A stretch of 64,000 bases of DNA from CAZHZT01 sp964537285 (lineage in GTDB: Bacteria > Bacteroidota > Bacteroidia > Chitinophagales > Saprospiraceae). Each line of letters begins with the position of its first letter. Positions within the stretch are counted from its first letter, which is position 1. A program made the translations under genes and the position numbers. Shown here in pieces: positions 7,444 through 15,543 of this stretch. The stretch spans positions 1-64,000 of the forward strand of contig CAZHZT010000010.1 in the NCBI GenBank assembly GCA_964537285.1, read 5' to 3'. The notes below the pieces were generated by a model. The model worked only from the letters and a program-made list of their open reading frames with translations, was not told where the DNA came from and did not search any database.

Positions 7444-9198
7444 CTAACTTTCACTCATTTCCAGGAATTGCATTTCGTATAATTCTCTGTAGCGGCCATC
7501 TTCAATTTGAACGAGTTCTTCATGCGGACCGAACTCCTTCACATTACCTTTATGCATTACCATGATATTGTCGGCATTTCGAATAGTAGAAAGGCGGTGA
7601 GCAATGATGATAGAAGTCCTTTTTGCAATCAACTTTTCAATCGCATATTGAATCACGGACTCTGTTTCCGGGTCAATAGAAGAAGTTGCTTCATCCAACA
7701 CCAAAATATCAGGATCAAAAACCAGTGCGCGAACAAAGGAAATAAGTTGACGTTGCCCCATAGATAGCGTTGCTCCTCTTTCCATTACCTGATAATCGTA
7801 CCCTCCCGGTAATCGTTCAATAAAATCATGAGCACCAATGAGTTTGGAAGCATTGATTACTTCTTCTTTGGTGATATTTTCTTTTCTCAAGGTAATATTT
7901 TCCATCACTGAACCAGAGAAAAGGAATACGTCCTGAAGGACAATGGCAATCCGCTTACGATAGCTAGAAAGTTCATAATCTCTGATATCTACCCCATCCA
8001 CTAAAATACTTCCCTTTTGAATATCGTAAAAGCGATTAAGAAGATTGATAATGGTTGTTTTCCCTGAGCCGGTGCTTCCTACAATAGCCAAGGTTTCACC
8101 CCGTTTAATATCAAAGCTAACGTCTTTGATCACGTAATCGAGTGCATTGTACGCGAACCAAACATTTTTGAACGCCACTTCCCCCTTTAGTTTTTCCGTT
8201 TTTATATCTCCTTTATTATCAATTTTGCTATCATCATCCAGCACATTGAATACACGTTCAGCAGCAACTAGCCCCATCTGCAGGGAGTTGAACTTATCAG
8301 CCAACATTCGAAGAGGGCGGAAAAGCATGCTCAAATAAAGAGGGAAGGCAATCAAAGCCCCTAAAGTAACTTCGCCCTGAATAACGCTTTGTGCTCCGAA
8401 CCACACCAGTAAGCCCAAGGCAGCTGCGGAAACAATTTCTACTACAGGAAAGAAAATGGCATAGTAAAGGATAGAATCCAGGTTTGCTTTTGTGTAAGCT
8501 TGATTAATTTCTTTGAAACGTCCCATCTCCGCTTTTTCCGCATTGAAAATTTGAACGACCCGCATGCCGGTTATGCGTTCCTGCAAGAAGGCATTCATTT
8601 TCGAAATTTGTGTTCTGACAACTTGGTAAGACGCCTTTATTTTCTCTTTAAAGATATAGCTCGCAATGAGCATAAAGGGAAATACGGTAAGACAAACCAG
8701 GGTAAGCTTCCAGCTCGTAACCAACATAATTGCGAAAACGGCTATTAAACTGAGGATATCCGCAACAATAGTAATTACCCCTTGAGAAAAAACGGTATTT
8801 ATCGTTTCAATATCATTAATGGTGCGGGTAATCGAGGTACCAATTGGCGTTCGATCAAAATAAGATAGTTTCAGGCTGGTGATATGCTTAAAAACATTTA
8901 CACGAAGATCTCGAATGACGGACTGCCCCAGCCAATTTGTAGAATAGATAAACACATAGCGAAAAAGCACTTCAGCAGCAAGCACAGCGAACAGGACGCC
9001 GGTGATCCACACCAGGCCGTCAATATCACCGACAAAAATGTATTCGTCTACCATTACCTTGATAAGATAAGGGCGAAGTATGGCAATTGGAGCCAACAGT
9101 ATAGCAAGGGTTGCCGTACTAAAAAATAGTATACGATAGGGTTTGGCTAACGCTAAAACACGCCACAACAAAGGCATGCTGATTTTTTTAGAGCTCAT
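7444..9198 (-). CDS. ABC exporter, fused membrane and ATPase domains (MsbA-like)
   Basis: A 584-residue half-transporter that should work as a homodimer in the inner membrane. The six-helix type I exporter domain covers about 20-320 and the nucleotide-binding domain 338-580. Walker A GSTGSGKT is at 374-381, followed by the signature LSMGQ, Walker B ILVLDEATSSID, and the switch histidine in IIAHRLSTI. Similarity to the MsbA/lipid and multidrug group is general; substrate is not predictable. It is monocistronic in appearance, with RNase P RNA upstream and on the same strand. Confidence 0.92.
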   Translation of the reverse strand: MSSKKISMPLLWRVLALAKPYRILFFSTATLAILLAPIAILRPYLIKVMVDEYIFVGDIDGLVWITGVLFAVLAAEVLFRYVFIYSTNWLGQSVIRDLRVNVFKHITSLKLSYFDRTPIGTSITRTINDIETINTVFSQGVITIVADILSLIAVFAIMLVTSWKLTLVCLTVFPFMLIASYIFKEKIKASYQVVRTQISKMNAFLQERITGMRVVQIFNAEKAEMGRFKEINQAYTKANLDSILYYAIFFPVVEIVSAAALGLLVWFGAQSVIQGEVTLGALIAFPLYLSMLFRPLRMLADKFNSLQMGLVAAERVFNVLDDDSKIDNKGDIKTEKLKGEVAFKNVWFAYNALDYVIKDVSFDIKRGETLAIVGSTGSGKTTIINLLNRFYDIQKGSILVDGVDIRDYELSSYRKRIAIVLQDVFLFSGSVMENITLRKENITKEEVINASKLIGAHDFIERLPGGYDYQVMERGATLSMGQRQLISFVRALVFDPDILVLDEATSSIDPETESVIQYAIEKLIAKRTSIIIAHRLSTIRNADNIMVMHKGNVKEFGPHEELVQIEDGRYRELYEMQFLEMSES

Positions 9199-9251
9199 CT
9201 GACCGATTTTATAGTCTACAAACAGTAGGAAAGGCCATAATGTTGGGGATT

Positions 9252-9270
9252 AAAAAAAAACACTGCAAGC
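9252..9270 (-). terminator. T-run after RNase P RNA
   Basis: On the minus strand the P1 3' strand of rnpB runs straight into TTTTTTTTTAATCC. P1 together with the T-run resembles an intrinsic terminator, so rnpB is probably not cotranscribed with the ABC exporter gene downstream. Confidence 0.6.
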
Positions 9271-9620
9271 CGATAAGCCGGATTCTGTCATTCCCGAAGG
9301 AAGCTCTATCATTTATCTAGTTTCGGCCTCACGGCCGGAATCTATCTGCCTACCCCCCGGCATTGAGCGAGCAGCCCTTAAACGCCGGTGTACATGGCAT
9401 TTCAACCCACAAGGTTTATCCCTTCCTCCTGTTACCATGAAGAAGCGTGCGCTCTTACCGCACGTTTTCACCCTTACCGCGCATGGCGCGGCGGTATAGT
9501 TTCTGCGACACTTTCTGTCTTCTCCGGGGAGAAGCCCATCCGTTAGATGGTGTGGTGCTCTACGTTGTCCGGACTTTCCTCATCTCCAGTTATGGAGCCG
9601 CGATAGAGTAGCTTGCAGTG
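9261..9620 (-). ncRNA. rnpB: RNase P RNA, bacterial class A
   Basis: Catalytic RNA of ribonuclease P, which removes 5' leaders from pre-tRNAs. Read on the minus strand, the 5' and 3' ends (CACTGCAAGC and GCTTGCAGTG) pair as helix P1. Near the 5' end is the universal GAGGAAAGTCCGGAC block, which forms part of the P4 core, and near the 3' end AGAATCCGGCTTAT supplies the other side of P4. Internal helices such as the GC-rich CCGCGCCATGCGCGG stem are visible. The length of about 360 nt is normal. A run of nine T residues follows P1 on the minus strand and probably completes a terminator. Confidence 0.95.
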
Positions 9621-9682
9621 TTTGTTGATTATAAGTATTTCCTTAATTGATGGAATGATAGTGATTTTTTCCCAATCAAGGT

Positions 9683-9709
9683 TGATGGTTTTATAAAAAT
9701 AAACCATCA
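9683..9709. terminator. Hairpin downstream of the GHMP kinase gene
   Basis: TGATGGTTT and AAACCATCA form a 9-bp stem around a 9-nt AT loop, 26 bp past the kinase stop codon. It lies between that gene and rnpB on the same strand and probably ends the kinase transcript, although no T-run follows it. Confidence 0.4.
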
Positions 9710-9734
9710 TACTAAATATAAAGTTCCTTATAAA

Positions 9735-10679
9735 TTAACCCAAGTCCTCAGGATTAATTTCAAATAAAACAAATTCGGGAAGCATTTTTCTCACAAAACC
9801 GAAGTCTTTCGTAATGCCCAAGAAAAAACCACCTCCACCAGCCCCACATAACTTTAACTTTAAATCCTTGGACTTTAAGCCCATTCTCCAAACATCCTGA
9901 AAGGCCTCAGGAATCATCGGGCGGAAGAATTCAAACTGAAAGGCAGAGACTTGGGAAAAAGCTTCAAAAAGAGAGGAAGCTTTTCCATTTAATAATGATT
10001 CAATGCAAGCATTATTGTAACCAACCAATTCATTGGAGCAGCGATCATTGAAGCTTTTATCCTGGCATTGATCCATGAAGATTTTTACCAGGGGTTCTGT
10101 CTGACGAGGGGTTTGAGTGTCTAATAGAAAAAGGGAATAATATTTCCCCAGTCCTTTAGCAAAACCCTGGCTATCAATGGGTTTTAGTTCTTTTGCCTGA
10201 ATAAATAAAGGGCGGTTCAAGTAAGCAACCAAAGGATCAAGGCCAGAGCTTTTGCCATGAAAAAAGCTCTCCATTTTACCTAAAACTGTTCGCAACTCAG
10301 ATAGCTCCAAATGCTTAATTTTCTCTTTTCCATAGCGATCAAAAATGGCAGCACATAATGCTCCTGAGCTACCAGCTCCATACCCTACAGGAATGTTGGA
10401 ATCAAAATATAAGCCTTTCTCGAGTTCCTCTTGGAAATCTTCTAAATTTAAATATTCTGCATACCTATTTTCAGAAAGAAAGGAAAGGAAAGAAGGGATT
10501 TCACATTGCAGATTCTCTTTATCAGCTTCTGAGAATTTCCAGGAGCCTGAGAACATCGAGAAAGGAGCTGCAAGGGCATTAGAGCCTTTTACCACCGTAT
10601 ATTCTCCAAAGAGCAATAGTTTTGCAAAAAATTTTTTATGGTTCAGCCCTGGCCGCATCATATTTTTATCAGGAAACAA
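9735..10679 (-). CDS. GHMP-family kinase, mevalonate-kinase-like
   Basis: A small-molecule kinase of the GHMP fold, 314 residues. Residues 16-40 (KKFFAKLLLFGEYTVVKGSNALAAP) match the first family motif, IPVGYGAGSSGALCAA (96-111) is the ATP-binding glycine/serine loop, HGKSSGLDP resembles the mevalonate-kinase region around the catalytic aspartate, and CGAGGGGFFLG is the third motif. Mevalonate-pathway isoprenoid synthesis is a plausible setting, and a polyprenyl diphosphate synthase lies at 55402, but the substrate is not proven. The start could also be Met7 or Met8. Confidence 0.82.
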   Translation of the reverse strand: MFPDKNMMRPGLNHKKFFAKLLLFGEYTVVKGSNALAAPFSMFSGSWKFSEADKENLQCEIPSFLSFLSENRYAEYLNLEDFQEELEKGLYFDSNIPVGYGAGSSGALCAAIFDRYGKEKIKHLELSELRTVLGKMESFFHGKSSGLDPLVAYLNRPLFIQAKELKPIDSQGFAKGLGKYYSLFLLDTQTPRQTEPLVKIFMDQCQDKSFNDRCSNELVGYNNACIESLLNGKASSLFEAFSQVSAFQFEFFRPMIPEAFQDVWRMGLKSKDLKLKLCGAGGGGFFLGITKDFGFVRKMLPEFVLFEINPEDLG

Positions 10680-10714
10680 CGACTTAAAGCCAATGTTTAG
10701 TAACTTTTATATGG

Positions 10715-10986
10715 AAACATGAGTCATGCCGAATTTTAAGGAACTTCATGTTATCAATGTAATTAAAGATCAGTGCAGTAAATCAACATTTTAGGACCGG
10801 CCTTATTCAATTTAGCTTTTTGTCCCGAACTTGATTCGGGACAAAAAGCGTTAAGAATTGAATCCAGCCTTGATTTTTTGCTACTTTTTTATCAAGAAAA
10901 AAGTAGATAAACAATTAATTTACAGCACCTATTATTAATTATTGTGACAACATGAAGTTCCTTAACTTTCGGGATAACTCATATTT
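10715..10986. repeat. Composite repeat with terminal inverted repeats (K-I-J-K)
   Basis: A gene-free interval (10680-11017) is largely filled by this element of about 270 bp. Its ends are related 38-bp inverted repeats: 10715-10752 (AAACATGAGTCATGCCGAA...) and 10949-10986 read on the other strand. Inside are a perfect 15-bp hairpin (GCTTTTTGTCCCGAA/TTCGGGACAAAAAGC, 10815-10849) and the 55-bp J block shared with bases 1-55. The layout is that of a non-autonomous MITE-like element; there is no coding sequence in it. Confidence 0.7.
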
Positions 10987-11017
10987 TCAATAAAAAAATT
11001 GCAATAAATTACATTTA

Positions 11018-11707
11018 TTATTCAAATCTTACCGGAATATTGTAACGTACGTCTACCTTTTCTCCTTTCACTTTCCCTGGCTCCCAACTCCCGGGAATAG
11101 CATTCATCAGATGTGCTACGCGAAGTATTTCTTTATCAAATCCCGCCTCTAGTGAGCGTAAGATCTTGGCCTCCACAACTTTACCTTTTTGATTAATGAC
11201 CATTTCAAGCACTGCATAACCAGAAGGAGGATTCAAATAACTAAGATTATCTTCAAAGAATTTCATCACTGCGGTTTCTGTACATGAAAGGCGTTCAAAC
11301 TTATTTTCAACTTCTTTACAATCGGGATAAACCGGCATTTCAGCAGGCATACTCAATACTTTGTCCACAGCAGCCAGTGAAGTGCTTAATTTCGGTATTT
11401 TCACTATAGAAACCTGACCTTTGTAATACAACAGATCAAAATCTACCCCTATATTTTCGATCGACTCTCTGGCAAGGGCAATCAATTGCGCTTCCTGGTT
11501 GGGGTAGGTAATCACCAAATCATCAAAATTAGCCACTACCTTTCTGAAGGCTGCTTTTTGATCACTGTCAGATACTGATTTTTTGTAGAGTTCCAGATCA
11601 CTTTCCAGGTTTTTCTTTACGGATGCTGCATCAAAAGAATCTTGTGCTTGAAGCGTTGAACCAGAGAGTACTGCTACAAAAAGAAATAAAATCAATTTTT
11701 GTGTCAT
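11018..11707 (-). CDS. Exported protein with TonB C-terminal domain
   Basis: A 229-residue protein with a signal peptide (MTQKLILFLFVAVLSGSTLQAQ) and a C-terminal TonB-like domain (about 125-229: GYAVLEMVINQKGKVVEAKILRSLEAGFDKEILRVA, ending YNIPVRF). It lacks the proline-rich spanner and membrane anchor of classical TonB, so it is probably a periplasmic protein that uses the domain for protein or envelope contacts. I start it at 11707, where the signal peptide begins; an upstream in-frame start at 11821 would add 38 residues with no signal-peptide character. The domain closely resembles the two copies in the adjacent M56 protein, suggesting domain exchange between neighbours. Confidence 0.85.
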   Translation of the reverse strand: MTQKLILFLFVAVLSGSTLQAQDSFDAASVKKNLESDLELYKKSVSDSDQKAAFRKVVANFDDLVITYPNQEAQLIALARESIENIGVDFDLLYYKGQVSIVKIPKLSTSLAAVDKVLSMPAEMPVYPDCKEVENKFERLSCTETAVMKFFEDNLSYLNPPSGYAVLEMVINQKGKVVEAKILRSLEAGFDKEILRVAHLMNAIPGSWEPGKVKGEKVDVRYNIPVRFE

Positions 11708-11878
11708 GGGAATTGTAGTTGTTGTTTGGATAAAATTAAGGAGGTAAGTTATTAAATTTTGGAGATTTATGGGAAGGGAAGAAGTTAAATAATAGCAAAA
11801 AAAGCACTTTCCCTTATTCAACGATTCGCCGAATAAGGGAAAGCTTTTTTATTTCACATCTAATAACACCCAATCTTA

Positions 11879-13825
11879 TTATTCCACTACAAATTTTTTA
11901 ACCATCAATTTCCCATTCCCCTGAATGCTTAAAAAGTACGTCCCGGGCTGAACAGCATCCAATGAAAGACGCTCATTAAACTGGCCTTTAAATCCAGAAT
12001 ATTCTCTATTCCAGATTACCTGGCCATTAACATTCAGGATATTGATAACCAAATCCGTCTCAGGGGTATCGAATGACAGGCTAAACTGGCCATTGTTTGG
12101 GCTTGGGAACAACTTAAAGTTTTGTACTTCAAGCAACCCCTTTTTAGCGCGGTCCTTAGAAGACAGCTCTTTAGCTGTTTTCATTCCACTATCCAATTTG
12201 AACATTACTGGTAAGGTCAACTTTACAGGAACTGGTTTTTCGTCTTTCTTTCCAGGTACCCAAGTAGCTGCTAGTTTATTGGTAAGTTGCAATACACGAA
12301 TCACCTCTTCATCAAAACCATAACCTGGTGATCTCAGAATAGTTGGTTCAATCAATTCTCCTTCTTCGCTAACAACAAAACTTACGAATACCTTACCTTC
12401 TTTCTTCTGGTCGAAGGCTTCTTTTGGGTATTGGATATGCTCGGCAAGAAATTTCATCATCTCTTGTTTGGAGCATCTCATTTGTTCCTCAATACTTTCT
12501 TGAGTGGTACAAGTCGGGAATACAGGCATTACGTCGTAGTCTTTTCCAGCCTCTTGTTTATTCTGCTTTTCAAGGGCGAAAACGAATGGAAGAGTTAATT
12601 CTATGGCAGCTGTTTTACCATCTTTAGTGCCAGGCTTCCAATCCGGCAATGAATTTACTACGCGTATAGCTTCTTCGCCCATTCCAAAACCTGGATCTTT
12701 GAGTAATGCAGGGTTGACAACTTTTCCATTTTCATCTACGGTGAATTTCACAAAAGCTTTTCCCTCCTTACCTGCTTTTTTAGCAGCTTCAGGGTATTTC
12801 ATATTATCTATGATAAAAGCCATCAATTTTTTCTTGGTACAAACACCTCTTTCTTCAGCTGTTTCCAGATCAGTACAACCTTGGAAGACAGGCATTTCAT
12901 TCTCTCCACCTGTTTGAGGTGAAGTAGTAGCTAAAGTCAAAAAGGCCAATAGAATAACAGGCAGACCAGCCAGGTATTTAATTAGGGCTGTACGTCCTGA
13001 GCGTTTTTTAGTCATCATAACAATACGATTTTTTAATACTGAATGAAAAGTATTTGTTAAGGCAAGCGATTGTCCGGACTGTGTTTGCCTCAACAACAAA
13101 TGGCCATATTGTTTCTTAGTTGTATGTTTTAAAACGGCAGCATCTGCGAGGTATTCGTGCACCTCTGTTAATGCGCGTTTGTATAGATGTACAAGTGGAT
13201 GCCACCAGAAAAAGAGCATGCTCAATTCTAGAAGAAGTACATCGATAGTGTGCCCTTCCCGAAGATGTGCTTCTTCATGTCGAAGAATTTGCACTTCTTC
13301 TTCAGGTAGATAGGTTGATTGGCTGCTAATGAAAATATATTTCAAGAACGAAAAAGGCTTATGCTCATGCTGCGTCCGCAAAAGAGTATAACCTTTGTAG
13401 ATTTTTTTTTCACTTTGCCATCCAACCCAAAATAAATAACCAAAGGCTGCAATTAAACGAATTATTCCAAGGCCTATACCTACCCAAAACACAACATTTA
13501 ATATAATTGACCAATTCCAGCCTCCAGCTTCTGGTCGGATAATGACTTCTTCCAAAGTAATGCTAGCCGCCTCGACGCTTTCTTTCACTGCTCCAGGACC
13601 TAAATCGAGCATAATTGAAACAGCTGAACCTTCCGTCGGAACAGAGATATTCATTAAGGGTAAAACCAATCCTACCAAAAACGCACTTAGCAAGTAGAAT
13701 CGATTTAATTGGAAATAGGTCTCTTTTCGCAAAGCAAATTGGTAGATAAGGAATAGCACAAGCCAGCAAATCGTCGTCTTTAGAATAAAAGCAATCATCA
13801 TTTTTGAAATTAGATTCTTTAACAA
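11879..13825 (-). CDS. M56 (BlaR1-like) membrane metallopeptidase with two TonB domains and a T9SS tail
   Basis: A 648-residue sensor-type protease. Membrane helices lie at about 10-30, 43-60, 105-135 and 280-301. The M56 zinc motif HEEAH is at 183-187, with a likely third ligand in TEVHEYLADAA (220-230). Two TonB C-terminal domains follow (about 311-418 and 432-544). The protein ends in a type IX secretion sorting domain (569-648, FKLFPSPNNGQFSLSF ... GTYFLSI ... KKFVVE). BlaR1/M56 proteins normally cleave or inactivate the BlaI repressor encoded beside them, which fits the blaI-like gene upstream. A T9SS tail on a multi-spanning inner-membrane protein is odd, because such tails normally direct outer-membrane export. 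Confidence 0.9.
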   Translation of the reverse strand: MLKNLISKMMIAFILKTTICWLVLFLIYQFALRKETYFQLNRFYLLSAFLVGLVLPLMNISVPTEGSAVSIMLDLGPGAVKESVEAASITLEEVIIRPEAGGWNWSIILNVVFWVGIGLGIIRLIAAFGYLFWVGWQSEKKIYKGYTLLRTQHEHKPFSFLKYIFISSQSTYLPEEEVQILRHEEAHLREGHTIDVLLLELSMLFFWWHPLVHLYKRALTEVHEYLADAAVLKHTTKKQYGHLLLRQTQSGQSLALTNTFHSVLKNRIVMMTKKRSGRTALIKYLAGLPVILLAFLTLATTSPQTGGENEMPVFQGCTDLETAEERGVCTKKKLMAFIIDNMKYPEAAKKAGKEGKAFVKFTVDENGKVVNPALLKDPGFGMGEEAIRVVNSLPDWKPGTKDGKTAAIELTLPFVFALEKQNKQEAGKDYDVMPVFPTCTTQESIEEQMRCSKQEMMKFLAEHIQYPKEAFDQKKEGKVFVSFVVSEEGELIEPTILRSPGYGFDEEVIRVLQLTNKLAATWVPGKKDEKPVPVKLTLPVMFKLDSGMKTAKELSSKDRAKKGLLEVQNFKLFPSPNNGQFSLSFDTPETDLVINILNVNGQVIWNREYSGFKGQFNERLSLDAVQPGTYFLSIQGNGKLMVKKFVVE

Positions 13826-13888
13826 ATGACATAGAAGAATTCGTCGAAGAACGTGAAGTTTTAGTTTAGGGATCAGGAAAATAATACC

Positions 13889-14031
13889 CTACCCATTTTA
13901 CTTGTCCTTTTTTCCCCAGGCTGTGTTGGAAAGCCTCGCCGTACCTTTGGGTCCCGAAGGCATTCGGGACAAGTTATGCCTACGTTTTCCGCCTAGCCTG
14001 AGAAAAAAATTACTTCGCAAAATTTGGGTAG
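13889..14031. repeat. Imperfect palindromic repeat L1
   Basis: The spacer between the BlaI and M56 genes is an imperfect palindrome of about 143 bp. The outer arms begin CTACCCA and end TGGGTAG, with a CCAGGCTG/TAGCCTG pair further in. At the centre is GTCCCGAA/TTCGGGAC (13951-13970). It resembles L2 (22512-22647) in outer layout and in the CCCGAAGGCA centre. It could affect transcription from the BlaI gene into the M56 gene. Confidence 0.55.
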
Positions 14032-14059
14032 CTTATTAATTGCCTAATCCCTTAACAAA

Positions 14060-14425
14060 TTACTCCTCGTCTTCATCTAGTCTATCCAATAGATCATTCA
14101 GTTCACCATAACTAATATCTTTTTCCTTAACCAAAAAAGAAACCAGTCCTTTCGCCGATCCTTCGAAATAATCTGTGAGCATGCGTTTTACAGTAAACCG
14201 ACTGTAGTTTTCTTTGCTTACGATAGGAAAATACTCGTAAGTACGCCCATGTGCTTTATGATCTACAAAACCTTTTTCTTCCAGAATACGCACGAAAGTA
14301 GAAATGGTGCTGTGGGGTGGCAATGGGTCTCCTCCAATTGTTTCCCGTATCTGCCGAACGGTACAGGATCCCAGCGTCCAGATGATCTGCATAATTTCTT
14401 CTTCAGCCTTTGTTAGTCGTTTCAT
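14060..14425 (-). CDS. BlaI/MecI-family transcriptional repressor
   Basis: A 121-residue winged-helix repressor. The N-terminal DNA-binding domain covers about 1-75 (LTKAEEEIMQIIWTLGSCTVRQIRETIGG ... HSTISTFVRILEEKGFVDHKAHGRTYEYFPIVS), followed by a short dimerisation and cleavage region. It lies 6 bp after a TPR-protein gene and 234 bp before the M56 gene. BlaI proteins bind dyad operators upstream of their own operon, and three similar AT-rich palindromes lie at 15334-15419, upstream of the TPR gene. The signal sensed is unknown; beta-lactam resistance need not be involved. Confidence 0.9.
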   Translation of the reverse strand: MKRLTKAEEEIMQIIWTLGSCTVRQIRETIGGDPLPPHSTISTFVRILEEKGFVDHKAHGRTYEYFPIVSKENYSRFTVKRMLTDYFEGSAKGLVSFLVKEKDISYGELNDLLDRLDEDEE

Positions 14426-14431
14426 GTTGAC

Positions 14432-15334
14432 CTATATTTGGATTGACTTTTTTAGTTCTTTGACCAGATACTCCCGGCTCTTATCAATATCTTTCAATTC
14501 ACGATAAGCAAGCGAAAGGTAATAAAAAGCATATTCTGGATTGTGTTGTTTTTTAACCACATACTCCAGAACAGGAATGGCCTTTTCAGGTTCTTCGAGT
14601 TTAAGATAAGCATGAGCCAGAGCACGTTGATAAACAACATTCGTATCTCCTAATTCACGGGCTTTTTCAACCAGTCCAACAACTGCTTCATAATCTTTAA
14701 GTTTGCCTTGAGCACGTGCCATGATATAAAGCAATCGATAATTTGAGGAATCTGCGGCTAAGCCAATACCTGCATAATGCGCAGCATAGTCGGGGGCTTT
14801 CAACATCAGATAAAGCTCGCCCAGTTCTGCTATTACCCGTTGATCACGAGCATTCAAGCTATGAGAACGCTGCAGAAGAGATACGGCCGCTAAAAATTCC
14901 TGCAACTGGGAAGCAGCCAGGCCCGCTTGTCGATAGTAATAGGCATTGGTCGTGTCAAGAAAAATCAACTCCTGATAACAATTAAAAGCCTCTCGATAAC
15001 GCTGTTTGCGTTCGTATATACTCGCCAGATTCGTCCATGCAAAAACATCCGTTGTATCTTTCTTCAAAATACTTTTGAGGTATAACTCCGCTTTAGGATA
15101 ATCTCCTTGCTTTACTAAAGCATAGGAAAGACGAGCCAGGAACTCCATATTTGCAGGTTCCGCACGATGGCATTCGTAAAAATAATCAACTGCTTTGTCG
15201 TAACGGTAATTGTAAAGCATTTCCTGCCCTTTGCGATATTGCTCGTCGATATCCAACTGAATGGTTTCCTGCGCATGCAAAGAGCAGCCAAAAAGTAATA
15301 GAAAAAATGATATGGATAATAAGTTTTCTCGCAT
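14432..15334 (-). CDS. Exported TPR-repeat protein
   Basis: A 300-residue protein with an N-terminal signal sequence (MRENLLSISFFLLLFGCSLHAQ); the Cys17 region is a weak lipobox, so it is either periplasmic or a lipoprotein. The rest is about seven tetratricopeptide repeats (for example DVFAWTNLASIYERKQRYREA and YAFYYLSLAYRELKDIDKS), a protein-interaction scaffold. It begins the operon with the BlaI-like repressor 6 bp downstream and probably takes part in the same M56/BlaI response. Confidence 0.85.
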   Translation of the reverse strand: MRENLLSISFFLLLFGCSLHAQETIQLDIDEQYRKGQEMLYNYRYDKAVDYFYECHRAEPANMEFLARLSYALVKQGDYPKAELYLKSILKKDTTDVFAWTNLASIYERKQRYREAFNCYQELIFLDTTNAYYYRQAGLAASQLQEFLAAVSLLQRSHSLNARDQRVIAELGELYLMLKAPDYAAHYAGIGLAADSSNYRLLYIMARAQGKLKDYEAVVGLVEKARELGDTNVVYQRALAHAYLKLEEPEKAIPVLEYVVKKQHNPEYAFYYLSLAYRELKDIDKSREYLVKELKKSIQI

Positions 15335-15419
15335 AACTAAAAATTACGTTACAAAGTAACAACTAATTTTTTAGTTATGCAAGTTTTAGAGGAAATTAAT
15401 TGACTAAAAATTTAGTTAT
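15334..15419 (-). promoter_or_regulatory. Candidate BlaI operators: three similar palindromes
   Basis: Three related dyads lie just upstream of the TPR-blaI operon: TAACTAAAAATTACGTTA (15334-15351, overlapping the start codon), AACTAATTTTTTAGTT (15361-15376) and GACTAAAAATTTAGTTA (15402-15418). All fit a loose TAACTAA-n-TTAGTTA pattern. On the minus strand TTACTTTG (15360-15353) resembles the Bacteroidota -7 element TAnnTTTG and lies between the first two dyads. Repressor binding here would block the promoter. The assignment to BlaI is inferred from position and symmetry. Confidence 0.55.
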
Positions 15420-15543
15420 ACTAAAAAACGAGGTGAATTCCGGATTCCCCGGCTTTTTATTAGCCGTTGTTTAAAAAGAATTTTAAATATTACTTAATTT
15501 AGCATTCTATTAAGATAGAACAACACAAAATTATATCCAGAAT

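Noticed and set aside
10345..10722. Open frame of 125 codons on the plus strand
   Set aside because: Antisense to the 5' half of the GHMP kinase gene; its end runs into the repeat element.
11879..15334. Beta-lactam resistance operon
   Set aside because: BlaI and M56 proteins are present, but there is no beta-lactamase or penicillin-binding protein gene beside them, and such pairs serve other signals in Bacteroidota.
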